Positions 45,019 to 56,357 are shown, numbered from the stretch's first letter. The stretch: 64,000 bases of DNA from an uncultured Flavobacteriaceae bacterium (GCA_947500445.1 CANMSB010000004.1:62001-126000); one strand, 5' to 3'. A program made the numbers and translations. Notes: generated from the sequence alone by a model not told the origin.

Positions 45019-45315
45019 CTACCGTAGTACTAATTTTGCGATGACCTCTTCGCCCAGCTCGTTGTTCAACATGGTAATGATTTTTGATTTTCCATGGCTT
45101 AGCTCCTCTCTCAGGACCGACGAAGACAGCGATACGTACAAGGTGTCGTTACGAAGTTCTACCGCTGTAGTATAGTTGTTTACGCCGTTTCCCATTAAGG
45201 CGGCCCAGGCATCGCGCACAGCTACCTTGTTCATTCCTTTTTCCAGCTTATTCTCCTTTATAAAGGCCTTTAAGGCATCGCCCAATTGTAAATTGTCTTT
45301 TTTTCTTTTCGCCAT
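45019..45315 (-). CDS. DUF721 (DciA-like) protein
   Basis: This 98-residue protein has the DUF721 core (LGDALKAFIKENKL, AWAALMGNGVNNYTTAVEL, LYVSLSSSVLREELSHGKSK). DciA proteins of this family load the replicative helicase in bacteria lacking DnaC, so a role in replication initiation or restart is likely. Its position next to recF fits. It meets the preceding lipoprotein gene at 45315 with one base of overlap. Confidence 0.88.
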   Translation of the reverse strand: MAKRKKDNLQLGDALKAFIKENKLEKGMNKVAVRDAWAALMGNGVNNYTTAVELRNDTLYVSLSSSVLREELSHGKSKIITMLNNELGEEVIAKLVLR

Positions 45316-45860
45316 TATGGTGTTATGGAAATTGGTTCGAATCTTTTGTAATCGTATCGAATTCCCTTTTCGTTCAGAAGCGAAAAAGCATCGTTATCGA
45401 GGGCGACCAGTTCCTCTTCCCAATTGCTGAGGTCGTTACGGTATGCTAAAAAGAAACGTCCGTCCCGTTCTTGTACCGTAAACATTTCCGCATCGTTGGA
45501 GGTGCCGTAGGTACCGTCCAATTTCGGTTGTACTTTTTTCCGGAATCCCTGTAATGCCTCAATATGGATAAAATCGATTACCGTGCTGGCAGTATAGGTT
45601 TTGCTTTCGCCGTTGGAAAAAATGACCTGTTCGATTTCCCAATATCCGCCCAGTTTGGAAAGATTGTCCGATGAAACGCTTTCTTTACAACCGCCCAGCA
45701 ACAATACCAATACCGGCAGTAAAAGCTTCGCACCTAAACGGAGCAGTTGTGGGCGGGCAGAAATCTTTTTTGCGCCAACGGGCCGTGGTCCGGACAACGA
45801 AAAAGAATCGGTATGGAACGCCCATCGGTTAATGACGGGAAAAACTTCGGATAACATCAT
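45315..45860 (-). CDS. Lipocalin-like lipoprotein with unusually long N-terminus
   Basis: This 181-residue lipoprotein has its lipobox (VLVLLLGGC) only around residue 58, preceded by about 40 polar residues; lipoprotein signals normally start within the first few residues. No alternative ATG, GTG or TTG lies in between, while the ATG at 45860 overlaps the recF stop (TAATG), arguing for this start. The mature part (GGYWEIEQVIFSNGESKTYTA, FFLAYRNDLSNWEEELVAL) looks like the lipocalin-like proteins often found between recF and DUF721 in flavobacteria. Function is unknown. Confidence 0.7.
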   Translation of the reverse strand: MMLSEVFPVINRWAFHTDSFSLSGPRPVGAKKISARPQLLRLGAKLLLPVLVLLLGGCKESVSSDNLSKLGGYWEIEQVIFSNGESKTYTASTVIDFIHIEALQGFRKKVQPKLDGTYGTSNDAEMFTVQERDGRFFLAYRNDLSNWEEELVALDNDAFSLLNEKGIRYDYKRFEPISITP

Positions 45861-46939
45861 TACAATTTAAATATTTTATACGATTGGTGGATTTCCTTTA
45901 CTACATTTTCGGTCCGTTCGGCATGGGTATCGCTAATAAAGATCTGGCCAAAGTTGGCATCGTTGACCAACGAGATGATATGGCCTACGCGATGTTCGTC
46001 CAATTTATCAAAAATATCGTCCAGTAATAAAATCGGTGTCGTTTTTGCGCGGGCTTTGATAAACTGGAACTGGGCAAACTTTAAGGCGATCAAGAAAGAC
46101 TTTTGTTGGCCTTGGCTACCAAATTTTTTTATGGGAAATCCTGAAATTTCAAACCCAAGATCGTCTTTATGGATGCCTACACTGGTATACTGCAGCGCAC
46201 GGTCACGATCCTTATTTTGCTCTAGGAGTGCTGGAAAATCAACTTGGTTCAGTTTACTGTCATACGTGAGGGTCACGGTTTCGCGGCCTCCAGAAATACG
46301 AAGATATTGTTCTTGGAATATGGGGGCGAACTGTTCTAGGAACCCGGTTCTTTTTTCAAATATGGGGACGCCATATTGTTCCAGTTGCTTGTCATAGACC
46401 GATAGGGTGTCCCCGTCGAACGTTTGGTTGACATTAAAATACTTCAATAAGGAATTCCGCTGCGAAAGAATTTTATTGTAGCGCAGTAGGTCTTGCAGGT
46501 ATTCCCTATCGGATAACGAAATGACGCCGTCGATAAATTTTCTTCGGGTATCACTGCCCTCTATGATCAAATCCCGATCGGAAGGCGAAATGATGACAAG
46601 GGGCAAAAAACCGATATGTTCGGATAGTTTATCGTATATTTTTCCGTTTCGTTTGATTAGTTTTTTACTGCCTTTTTTTAGGGTACAGGTAATTTTTTCG
46701 TTTCGTTCCGATTTCTCAAATTCTCCCTCGATGACAAAAAAGGCCTCACCATGCCTAATATTTTGACTTGCAATAGGGTTGAAATAGCTTTTACCGAACG
46801 AGAGGTGGTAAATGGCGTCCAAAATATTGGTTTTCCCGATTCCGTTCGCACCTACAAAACAATTGATCTTGCTATCGAACTCAAATTCGCTCGAAGCAAC
46901 GTTTTTGTAATTTACTAGCGATAACTTTTTTAGGAACAT
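45860..46939 (-). CDS. recF: DNA replication/repair protein RecF
   Basis: This 359-residue SMC-like ATPase loads RecA at gapped DNA. The Walker A loop GANGIGKT is at residues 30-37, [25 protein letters not shown] is the conserved central stretch, and the C-terminal half carries [18 protein letters not shown] (signature) and [16 protein letters not shown] (Walker B and D-loop). Length is normal. It is the first gene of the recF-lipoprotein-dciA-crp run and diverges from the TPR gene at 47068. Confidence 0.96.
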   Translation of the reverse strand: MFLKKLSLVNYKNVASSEFEFDSKINCFVGANGIGKTNILDAIYHLSFGKSYFNPIASQNIRHGEAFFVIEGEFEKSERNEKITCTLKKGSKKLIKRNGKIYDKLSEHIGFLPLVIISPSDRDLIIEGSDTRRKFIDGVISLSDREYLQDLLRYNKILSQRNSLLKYFNVNQTFDGDTLSVYDKQLEQYGVPIFEKRTGFLEQFAPIFQEQYLRISGGRETVTLTYDSKLNQVDFPALLEQNKDRDRALQYTSVGIHKDDLGFEISGFPIKKFGSQGQQKSFLIALKFAQFQFIKARAKTTPILLLDDIFDKLDEHRVGHIISLVNDANFGQIFISDTHAERTENVVKEIHQSYKIFKL

Positions 46940-47067
46940 TGATACAAGGTCTGGTTTTCAAGTATTCGGAGGATACCGGGGTCGGTAAAATATCCAAAAA
47001 TAACGAATAAATACCCTTTCGGTTTTGGATAAAAACTTTATTTTTGCGCGACCAATAAAATAATACG

Positions 47068-47835
47068 ATGGCAACATATAAAAAGCGTGGGTACAAACCT
47101 AAAAACAAGGAAGAGGAACAGCAGTTCGATGAGCAGGAAAGTACGACCGCCGAAGTTTTTAGTAGTTTGGATGAAGGTGCTTCAAAAACAGAGGCTTGGG
47201 TATCTAAAAACCAGAGCTATATTTTAGGGGTCATCGGTGTTATCGCGGTAGGGCTTATCGGTTATTTGGCCTATACCCAATTCGTACAAAAACCGAAAGA
47301 TGCCAACGCCGCCAACGAATTGTATTATCCGCAACAATATTTTGATCAGGCAATGACCAGTACCACCGAAAAGGATTCCCTTTTCAATCTTGCCTTGAAC
47401 GGAGGAGAGGGAAAGTATGGTTTTCTTGATATCATCGCGGAATACCCGGGAACAAAAGCGGCCAACTTGGCCAATTATTCGGCCGGTATGGCATTTTTAA
47501 ACTTACAACAGTATGACGATGCCATCAGTCATTTAAGTGATTTTTCTTCGGACGATGCCATTTTGGGCGCAATGGCGAAAGGCGGACTTGGTGATGCTTT
47601 TATGCAATTGAACCAGCCAACGGAGGCCTTGGGCTACTATGAAGGTGCCTTTGCCCATAGTACCAACGATTATACTACGCCAAGATTTTTGTATAAGGCC
47701 GGGGTAACGGCTATGGAACTGGACCAAAACGACAAGGCGCTCCAATACTTTGAGCGCATCAAGGAAGAGTTTTCCAGCGCCGACGAGGCACGTACCATAG
47801 ATGCCTTTATCGGAATGGCCAAAAGTGTGGACTAA
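47068..47835 (+). CDS. Membrane-anchored TPR protein (YfgM-like)
   Basis: This 255-residue protein has a charged cytoplasmic N-terminus, one membrane helix (SYILGVIGVIAVGLIGYLAY) and periplasmic TPR repeats (NYSAGMAFLNLQQYDDAISH, LYKAGVTAMELDQNDKALQY). The layout resembles YfgM, a periplasmic chaperone at the Sec translocon. A TATTTTTG -7 box at 47039-47046 lies 21 nt upstream. It overlaps ribH (TAATG). Confidence 0.85.
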   Translation: MATYKKRGYKPKNKEEEQQFDEQESTTAEVFSSLDEGASKTEAWVSKNQSYILGVIGVIAVGLIGYLAYTQFVQKPKDANAANELYYPQQYFDQAMTSTTEKDSLFNLALNGGEGKYGFLDIIAEYPGTKAANLANYSAGMAFLNLQQYDDAISHLSDFSSDDAILGAMAKGGLGDAFMQLNQPTEALGYYEGAFAHSTNDYTTPRFLYKAGVTAMELDQNDKALQYFERIKEEFSSADEARTIDAFIGMAKSVD

Positions 47836-48317
47836 TGGCTACCGTCCATAAAAATCTTTCTGTTTACGACAAGACCGAACTTCCCGATGCTTCAAAACTC
47901 CGCATCGGTGTGGTCGTTTCCGAATGGAACCATGAAATTACGGAAGGCCTTTACAACGGGGCAATAGAAGCATTGGTCGATTGTGGGGTGGCATCCGATA
48001 ACATAAGCCGTTGGAACGTACCCGGAAGTTTTGAGCTTACCTATGGTTGTAAGCGCATGATCATGGACATGAAAGTAGATGCCGTTATCGCCATAGGAAG
48101 CGTTATCCAGGGGGAGACAAAACATTTTGATTTTGTTTGCAGTGCTACGGCACAGGGAATAAAAGACCTGAACGTACAATATGATACCCCTGTGATATTT
48201 TGTGTATTGACGGACAATACGTTACAGCAGGCTAAGGACCGCAGTGGTGGTAAACATGGCAACAAAGGTGCCGAGGCCGCTATCGCCGCAATAAAAATGG
48301 CAGTCTTAGGAAGTTGA
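47835..48317 (+). CDS. ribH: 6,7-dimethyl-8-ribityllumazine synthase
   Basis: This 160-residue enzyme condenses 5-amino-6-ribitylaminouracil with dihydroxybutanone phosphate in riboflavin synthesis. Conserved segments are RIGVVVSEWNHEITEGL, VPGSFELTYGCKRM, IAIGSVIQGETKHFDFVC and DNTLQQAKDRSGGKHGNKG. It forms icosahedral or pentameric assemblies. Coupled start with the TPR gene (one-base overlap). Other rib genes are not in this window. Confidence 0.96.
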   Translation: MATVHKNLSVYDKTELPDASKLRIGVVVSEWNHEITEGLYNGAIEALVDCGVASDNISRWNVPGSFELTYGCKRMIMDMKVDAVIAIGSVIQGETKHFDFVCSATAQGIKDLNVQYDTPVIFCVLTDNTLQQAKDRSGGKHGNKGAEAAIAAIKMAVLGS

Positions 48318-48561
48318 CCCATGGGCTAAGGAGGCACGTTATCCTCAATTTTTCGATTGCTTTTTCAAAAAAACATAAGTAATTCCTGGTACGAATCAAA
48401 CGCTACGGGGCTTGTCTTTTTTTGCCTTTTTCTTTCTTTCCCAATTCGTTTTATCGGGTTGTTCTGGCACGCGCTTTTTCGATTTTTGATAGCCGATAAA
48501 ATGTCATGTTTGCCCATGGGCCGTTGCCATTTTTGAAATTGGGACAGATCGAAAAGGTGTT
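48318..48561. other. Intergenic region after ribH
   Basis: No gene is supported. The first part of the gap contains the 3' half of the 108-codon minus-strand frame mentioned under the family C element. No terminator was seen after ribH. Confidence 0.4.
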
Positions 48562-48744
48562 GAACTCGTCTTGAGTTTTTGTTTGGAACCGAGAATGAAG
48601 GCTTTTGTGTCATGATGAAGCCATTTTTAGATTGCATAGCTCCCGAGGGTTCGGGACTACGGAAGCTAAAAATGTCGAAATTATGGCGCAAAATGCGACC
48701 CCGAAGCGTCGGGGGTAGGTAAAAGAAAAACTCAAGACGAGTTC
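48562..48744. repeat. Candidate inverted-repeat element, family C
   Basis: This 183-bp segment is bounded by perfect 19-bp inverted repeats (GAACTCGTCTTGAGTTTTT at 48562-48580 and its complement at 48726-48744). Each arm is itself a small dyad (AACTC-GTCTT-GAGTT). Inside are further palindromes (TCCCGAGGGTTCGGGA near 48647 and CCCCGAAGCGTCGGGG near 48701). A 108-codon minus-strand frame (48365-48691) crosses it and is probably not a real gene. The interval lies in the gap between ribH and the next gene. Mobility is inferred from structure only. Confidence 0.6.
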
Positions 48745-48792
48745 GTTAACAAATATTAGGAGTCATGTTACGGCATGTTTTTTGATTTTGAG

Positions 48793-48800
48793 TAACTTTG
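48793..48800 (+). promoter_or_regulatory. Candidate -7 box, near-leaderless start
   Basis: TAACTTTG matches the Bacteroidota -7 consensus and ends 5 nt before the ATG at 48806. No -33 TTG stands at normal spacing; the nearest is too close. Confidence 0.35.
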
Positions 48801-48805
48801 ATATT

Positions 48806-49105
48806 ATGGGTGTATTTGATAAAATAACGAAATTAAAGCGAAATCGTACCTATGATTACACCCCTCGTTACTACAAAAACGAGAGTGGGGAAAGTCCGTT
48901 TAAACTGGAACAACGTTTCGAAAAATATCGGACTACTGTGGGAAGCCAACGTGGCCTGAAACGAAAATTAGGTTCTGCCATGGCCGATTTGCGACGGGAA
49001 GGCGACCGCAATCTTAGAATTCGCTTCCTGATTATTTTAGCAGTGCTTTTCCTTGTTTTTGCCTATATCATCGATTTCGATTTTTCAATCTTTCTTTCGA
49101 AATAA
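48806..49105 (+). CDS. Small single-pass membrane protein
   Basis: This 99-residue protein has a basic N-terminal half (KITKLKRNRTYDYTPRYYK, EKYRTTVGSQRGLKRKLG) and a C-terminal membrane helix (FLIILAVLFLVFAYIIDFD). Homologues next to ribH/mutL are sometimes labelled riboflavin synthase subunit beta, a name based only on position; no enzyme motif is present. The start at 48806 is preferred over 48782 because of the -7 box at 48793. It overlaps the mutL start by one base. Confidence 0.75.
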   Translation: MGVFDKITKLKRNRTYDYTPRYYKNESGESPFKLEQRFEKYRTTVGSQRGLKRKLGSAMADLRREGDRNLRIRFLIILAVLFLVFAYIIDFDFSIFLSK

Positions 49106-50973
49106 TGGCAGATATCATTCAACTTTTGCCCGACCATGTCGCCAATCAGATTGCGGCAGGTGAAGTCGTACAACGGCCGGCATCCGTGGTCAAGGAGCTT
49201 TTGGAAAATGCCATCGATGCGGGGGCAAGCACCATCAAACTCATTATCAAGGATGGTGGCAAAACCCTGATTCAGGTGGTGGACAACGGTTCGGGGATGA
49301 GCGAGACCGACGCACGGCTTAGTTTTGAACGCCATGCCACTTCCAAAATAAAAAAGGCCGAAGATCTTTTTAAGCTTTCGACAAAGGGTTTTCGTGGGGA
49401 GGCATTGGCCTCCATTGCCGCGATAGCCCATGTAGAAATGCAGACCAAAACGGCAGCTGCCGAACTCGGCACCCATTTGAAAATAGAAGGTAGTAATTTG
49501 GCGTTCCAGGAAGTAAAGGTAGTACCGGAAGGAACCTCAATTTCGGTAAAACACTTGTTTTTTAATATTCCCGCCCGACGCAATTTTTTAAAATCCAATA
49601 CGGTAGAACTCCGCCATATTACCGATGAATTTCACCGGGTTGCCTTGGCACATCCCCATATCGGTTTTCAGTACTACGTAAACGGAAGCGAACTTTTTAA
49701 CCTGCCGGAAGGGAATCTTCGGCAGCGTATCGTGCATATATTCGGAAAAAAAACAAATCAGAAGTTGGTTCCGGTAACCGAGGAAACCCAGGTCGTAAAA
49801 GTCTCGGGCTTTGTAAACAAACCGGAATTTGCCCGGAAGAGCAGGGGAGAGCAGTTCTTTTTTGTAAACGACCGCTTTATTAAAAGTCCTTATTTGCACC
49901 ATGCCGTACTATCCGCTTTTGAAGGTTTGGTAAAAACGGACTGTCATCCCGGATATTTTTTATATCTGGAAATCGATCCGGCAAGTATCGACATCAATAT
50001 ACACCCGACCAAGACCGAGGTCAAATTCGATGACGAACATACGCTATATGCTATTTTACGGGCAACGGTAAAACACGCTTTGGGACAGTTCAATGTTGCG
50101 CCATCGTTGGATTTTGAAAAAGACCCCAACTTGGAAACGCCCTATGTTTTTAAAGATAAGGAGGCCCAGCATCCATCCGTGACGGTAGACCGTACTTTTA
50201 ATCCGTTTGCAGAGCAGGCGCAAGGTGCCGGTGTCGCCCGTAAACATCGCACAATGGTTTCAAAACCTTCGGAAACGGCTTCTTGGGAAGCGTTATACGT
50301 AGGTATGGAATCGGATATGGGTCAAGAAAAGGCTTTTGAGGGCATACAATTCGAATCGGATGCCATTACGGGCTCTATTTTTGAAAAAAGCGCGGAAGAA
50401 ACGGTGCAATCCACCGCGACCACCTTTCAGTTACGACGAAAATACGTGGTGACCACGATCAAATCCGGTATGGTGATCATTGATCAGAGCAGGGCGCACC
50501 AGCGTGTATTGTACGAGAAGTTTTTAAGAAATAGTACCGTAAAGCAAGCGGTAAGCCAGCAGTTGCTCTTTCCGCTGTCGTTATCCTTTTCATCTTCCGA
50601 TGTTAGGGTATTACAGGATATTAAGGAGACATTGGATGCCGTGGGTTTTGTGTTCGATAGCCTGGAGGGCGAAACCGTGCGCATTAGCGGTGTACCGCTT
50701 TTGGTACAGGAAAGCGAGGTAGGGATGGTTTTGGATCAGCTCATTGCCGATTGCCATCAAGAAGTGGCTACCGAGAGTTTTTCCCAGTCCGATGTACTAT
50801 CGAAAACCTTGGCCAAAACCTTGGCCGTTAGAACGGGCGAAGTGTTGGAAGCGGCCTCGCAAATTGCCTTGGTCAATGATCTTTTTGCCTGCAAGGAACC
50901 CTTGATCAGTCCGTTCAATAAACCGGTTTACGTCACCATCGACGAAAACGAAATCGATAAAAAATTTATTTAG
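49105..50973 (+). CDS. mutL: DNA mismatch repair endonuclease MutL
   Basis: This 622-residue mismatch-repair protein has the GHKL ATPase motifs ELLENAIDAGAS, VDNGSGM and TKGFRGEALASIAAI. The transducer domain has INIHPTKTEVKF, and the C-terminal dimerisation domain has VIIDQSRAHQRVLYEKFL. The classical metal-binding endonuclease motif DQHAxxExxxxE reads DQSRAHQRVLYE, so nuclease activity is uncertain. It ends directly before the first rhomboid gene (ATG immediately after the stop). Confidence 0.95.
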   Translation: MADIIQLLPDHVANQIAAGEVVQRPASVVKELLENAIDAGASTIKLIIKDGGKTLIQVVDNGSGMSETDARLSFERHATSKIKKAEDLFKLSTKGFRGEALASIAAIAHVEMQTKTAAAELGTHLKIEGSNLAFQEVKVVPEGTSISVKHLFFNIPARRNFLKSNTVELRHITDEFHRVALAHPHIGFQYYVNGSELFNLPEGNLRQRIVHIFGKKTNQKLVPVTEETQVVKVSGFVNKPEFARKSRGEQFFFVNDRFIKSPYLHHAVLSAFEGLVKTDCHPGYFLYLEIDPASIDINIHPTKTEVKFDDEHTLYAILRATVKHALGQFNVAPSLDFEKDPNLETPYVFKDKEAQHPSVTVDRTFNPFAEQAQGAGVARKHRTMVSKPSETASWEALYVGMESDMGQEKAFEGIQFESDAITGSIFEKSAEETVQSTATTFQLRRKYVVTTIKSGMVIIDQSRAHQRVLYEKFLRNSTVKQAVSQQLLFPLSLSFSSSDVRVLQDIKETLDAVGFVFDSLEGETVRISGVPLLVQESEVGMVLDQLIADCHQEVATESFSQSDVLSKTLAKTLAVRTGEVLEAASQIALVNDLFACKEPLISPFNKPVYVTIDENEIDKKFI

Positions 50974-51720
50974 ATGCTTAGAATATCCGATACGGTAAAA
51001 CATTTGATCATCATTAACGTGCTGTTTTTTATCGCCACCAGTTTTGTTTTTGGCGAGGTAATGTACGATTGGTTCTCCTTATGGTTTCCTAAAAACGGGA
51101 ATTTTCAGTTCTGGCAACTTCTGACCCATATGTTTATGCACGGTGGGCTGGCACACATCGGTTTTAACATGTTCGCACTTTGGATGTTCGGTACGCCCGT
51201 AGAACAACGTTTGGGGAGTAAAAAGTTTCTTTTTATCTATTTTTCCGCAGGCTTGGGTGCCTTGTTGTTTCAACTTGGCTTTTATTATTTTAATTACCTC
51301 CCCTTAATGGAAGAGCTATTGGGGTCGGGCCTTACGGAAAGTCAAATTTTACAAATGCTGAAGTCCAATCAAATTTCGATGGACCTGAGCGATGTACAAC
51401 TGGCCAACCTAAAAGAAGCATTTCCAATTTATAATGCCTCAATGGTAGGGGCATCCGGCTGTATTATGGGAATTTTGGCTGCATTTGGTATGATGAACCC
51501 CAATGCCGAGTTAATGATGATCTTTCTCCCGATTCCGATCAAGGCGAAATATTTTATCCCCGGTATTATTTTGTTGGACGTAATTTCTGCCGTTACCGGG
51601 CAATCCTTCTTTAGCCCGAGCAACACGGCCTATATGGCACACGTCGGGGGTGCGGTAATCGGCTTTATCATCATGTGGTATTGGAAAAAAAATCAGTTTA
51701 ACGACAAACGCTGGAACTAA
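50974..51720 (+). CDS. Rhomboid intramembrane serine protease, copy 1
   Basis: This 248-residue protease has six predicted helices, catalytic Ser161 in GASGCIMG and His223 in AHVGGAVIG. The oxyanion-hole region is THMFMHGGLAHIGFNMFALW. Rhomboids cut membrane proteins inside or near the bilayer. A 50-residue loop (about 105-150) separates helices. It lies directly after mutL and 2 nt before the second rhomboid, so they are co-transcribed. Confidence 0.93.
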   Translation: MLRISDTVKHLIIINVLFFIATSFVFGEVMYDWFSLWFPKNGNFQFWQLLTHMFMHGGLAHIGFNMFALWMFGTPVEQRLGSKKFLFIYFSAGLGALLFQLGFYYFNYLPLMEELLGSGLTESQILQMLKSNQISMDLSDVQLANLKEAFPIYNASMVGASGCIMGILAAFGMMNPNAELMMIFLPIPIKAKYFIPGIILLDVISAVTGQSFFSPSNTAYMAHVGGAVIGFIIMWYWKKNQFNDKRWN

Positions 51721-51722
51721 GT

Positions 51723-52600
51723 ATGGGAACTACCGGACTTCGATATCAATACACCCGATTAAGTATCGCCGAAAAACTGATCGTCATTAATGTGGCCGTT
51801 TTTCTTTTGGATCTGTTGATTCCCTTTTTCCTGAAATTACCGGGAGAAGCGATTTCGGTTTGGTTCGAACTTCCAAAGGAAATTTCGCGATTTCTTTCCC
51901 AACCTTGGTCGTTGGTCACCTATGCGTTCTTTCATGGTAGTTTTGGACATATTTTTTGGAACATGTTGCTGCTTTATTTTTCATCGCGCATATTGCTCAA
52001 CCTGTTCGGCGACCGCAAGTTCATCAATATTTATTTCTTGGGCATTATTGCGGGCGGGGCTACTTTTTTGATAAGCTATAATATTTTTCCGGTGTTTTAC
52101 AATGCCAATTCCGCACTGATCGGCGCTTCGGCAGGGGTAATGGCCGTGTTGATTTTTGTATGTGCCTATATTCCACAGCAGGAGGTACGCCTCATCTTTT
52201 TTAACGTACGGCTTTGGGTGGTCGGTCTAACGGTCGTCCTGCTCGATTTGATACAGATGGGCAGCGGCAATGCCGGCGGACATTTGGCCCATTTGGGCGG
52301 TGCGCTCTTAGGGTATGTGTATGCGCGCCAATTGACCGGAGGGAGGGATATCGGGGAAGGATTCGCAAAAATGTTGGACAGTATCGGAAACCTCTTTAAG
52401 CCAAAAGCAAAAAAAGCGCCTTTGAAAACGGTTTATCGAAAACAACGGAATACCGGGTCTCGAACAGTGAAAAATAGCGACAAGGCGAGCCAACAGCGAA
52501 AAATAGATGAGATACTGGACAAGATTGGAAAGTCGGGCTATGAGAGCCTTTCCAAGGCCGAAAAGGATTTTTTGTTCAAAGCCGGTAAAGAAGACCAATA

Positions 52601-52601
<1 letters not shown>
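51723..52601 (+). CDS. Rhomboid intramembrane serine protease, copy 2, with C-terminal extension
   Basis: This 292-residue rhomboid has catalytic Ser136 in GASAGVMA and His190 in HLAHLGGALLG, plus FHGSFGHIFWNMLLLYF. After the last helix a basic cytoplasmic tail of about 85 residues ends in a short helical motif (KIDEILDKIGKSGYESLSKA) found in Bacteroidota rhomboids, recorded in databases as DUF6576. The two copies are only distantly similar, so different substrates are likely. The stop overlaps the next GTG start by one base. Confidence 0.93.
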
Positions 52602-54557
<1,956 letters not shown>

Positions 54558-54605
54558 AATAAAAAAATAGCGGCGTACCCGTTTCTACGGTCCTGCTGCG
54601 AACAG

Positions 54606-56357
54606 TTACGCTCCGGTTTCACTTTTTTGTTTTTTTCGTTTCCATAACCAACTTCCCACAAAATAAGCGGCCAGCAGCCCTAAAAACAACTTTAGGTACG
54701 ATCTTGGTTCCCCATCTCCATGAACTGTGGTAAAGATCCTGTCCCATCGGGGGCGCCAATTTAGAATTCCTTCATTAAAGTTATCAAAACTGAGCCAAAT
54801 GAATATGGGTGTTCCCACAATATGGTTTTCAGGCACATACCCCCAGGCACGGCTGTCCTCGGAATGATCGCGGTTGTCGCCCATCATCCAGTAATAGTCC
54901 TGTTTAAAAGTGTAACTATCCGTAAGCTCGCCATTTATTTTGATCTGATTGCCCGAAACACTCAACGTATTGTCCTCATAGTGTTTGATGATTTTTTTAT
55001 AAAGGGGCAATGTTTTTAAATTCAATGGTACGGTCTTCCCTTTTTCGGGAATGTATATCGGTCCCATTTGACTATAGTTCCAAGCGTAGTCCGTACTCTG
55101 GGGAAATAGGTTGCCCCCACCTTGTCCCTTAGGTTGTATTTGACGTACTACGGAGTCGATAGCTGCATTTTTTCTGAGTTGTGCTACCATATCGTCGGTA
55201 AGCGGGGCAATTCGTTGTCTACCGGTTTCCTCTTTTATGGAGAGCCTTAGTTTTCGGGCCAAGCTTGCGGGAATACCGTTTTCCTTCGTATAAATTTCCA
55301 AGTTACCTTTCTGGTCCCTATTAAAGCCCATTACATAGCCCTGTAGTCCATCGGCCTGCTGTTGGTTCAGTTGGGCGGTGATATACTTTCGCTGAAAGCC
55401 GGTAACGCCGATTTCTTGTAATAGTTTTGATGAAACGCCCTTATTGGCATAAATGATATAATCGTATTGCGGCTTGGCCCTGTCCGACAACTGCAGCCGT
55501 TTTCCGTTAATGTATACATAACCGTCGATAACCGCTAGGGAATCCCCTGGAATACCAACGCAACGTTTTACATAGTTCGATTTTTTATCGATCGGTTTGA
55601 TCACTCCTTTTTCTTTCTGAAAAAAGCGGTACACGGTATCTGCCGGCCAGCTGAAAACAACAATATCGTTGCGATCTACCTTGCTGATCCCGGGCAATCG
55701 CATATAGGGCAAATGTGTTTTGTTCAACCACGATGTTTTGGCGGTTTCAGGATTGACATCGGCTACATAGGACCTGGTTTTTAGAACGGGGATGGTATCG
55801 TGCACCATCGGCGCGGCAATAGTGGTCATCGGTACCCGAGCCCCAAAATGAAATTTACTGACGAACAAAAGATCCCCTACACGCAAGGTCCGCTCCAGCG
55901 ATGGGGTAGGGATAACGTAGGGTTGAATGAAATAGGTATGTACCAAAGTAGCGGCCACCACCGCAAATACTATGGAACTCACCCATTCTCCCAAGCCCGA
56001 TCTCGGTTGAAGACTTCTGTCTTCCAAATAGGAAACGTCCAAAGCATAATTTACGTAATAGATGTAAAAACCAAGACTAAGGATGACCAACCATGTTTCC
56101 CACAATTTATTGCGTCCAAAACTGCGGATGGTCTCTACCCAAACCACAGGAAACATCAAAAGGTTGATAATGGGAATGAAAAGCAAAATGACCCACCATT
56201 TCGGACGCTTGATGATCTGCATCAATACAATACCATTATAAATCGGTATCGCCGCCTCCCAAGCTTTCCTGCCGGCTTTAACATATAATTTCCAAGTGCC
56301 CACAAAGTGGATTACTTGAACGATCAAAATAAAAATAATCCAATGCGTTCCGTTCAT
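54606..56357 (-). CDS. lepB: Signal peptidase I, large Bacteroidota type
   Basis: This 583-residue membrane protease removes Sec signal peptides. The nucleophile is Ser153 in TPSLERTLRVGD, and the general base is Lys264 in YVKRCVGIPGD. GDNRDHSEDSRAWG is the conserved box E. About 110 extra residues with helices precede the catalytic domain, and a long insertion (about 290-470) separates boxes D and E. One helix follows at the C-terminus. It is much larger than E. coli LepB (324 residues), as is usual in flavobacteria. It lies in the parA-parB-DUF5683-dapB-lepB run. Confidence 0.93.
   Translation of the reverse strand: MNGTHWIIFILIVQVIHFVGTWKLYVKAGRKAWEAAIPIYNGIVLMQIIKRPKWWVILLFIPIINLLMFPVVWVETIRSFGRNKLWETWLVILSLGFYIYYVNYALDVSYLEDRSLQPRSGLGEWVSSIVFAVVAATLVHTYFIQPYVIPTPSLERTLRVGDLLFVSKFHFGARVPMTTIAAPMVHDTIPVLKTRSYVADVNPETAKTSWLNKTHLPYMRLPGISKVDRNDIVVFSWPADTVYRFFQKEKGVIKPIDKKSNYVKRCVGIPGDSLAVIDGYVYINGKRLQLSDRAKPQYDYIIYANKGVSSKLLQEIGVTGFQRKYITAQLNQQQADGLQGYVMGFNRDQKGNLEIYTKENGIPASLARKLRLSIKEETGRQRIAPLTDDMVAQLRKNAAIDSVVRQIQPKGQGGGNLFPQSTDYAWNYSQMGPIYIPEKGKTVPLNLKTLPLYKKIIKHYEDNTLSVSGNQIKINGELTDSYTFKQDYYWMMGDNRDHSEDSRAWGYVPENHIVGTPIFIWLSFDNFNEGILNWRPRWDRIFTTVHGDGEPRSYLKLFLGLLAAYFVGSWLWKRKKQKSETGA

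Noticed and set aside
48365-48691. 108-codon minus-strand frame after ribH
   Set aside because: It crosses the nested palindromes of the family C element and has no recognisable domain or promoter; repeat-derived translation is more likely.
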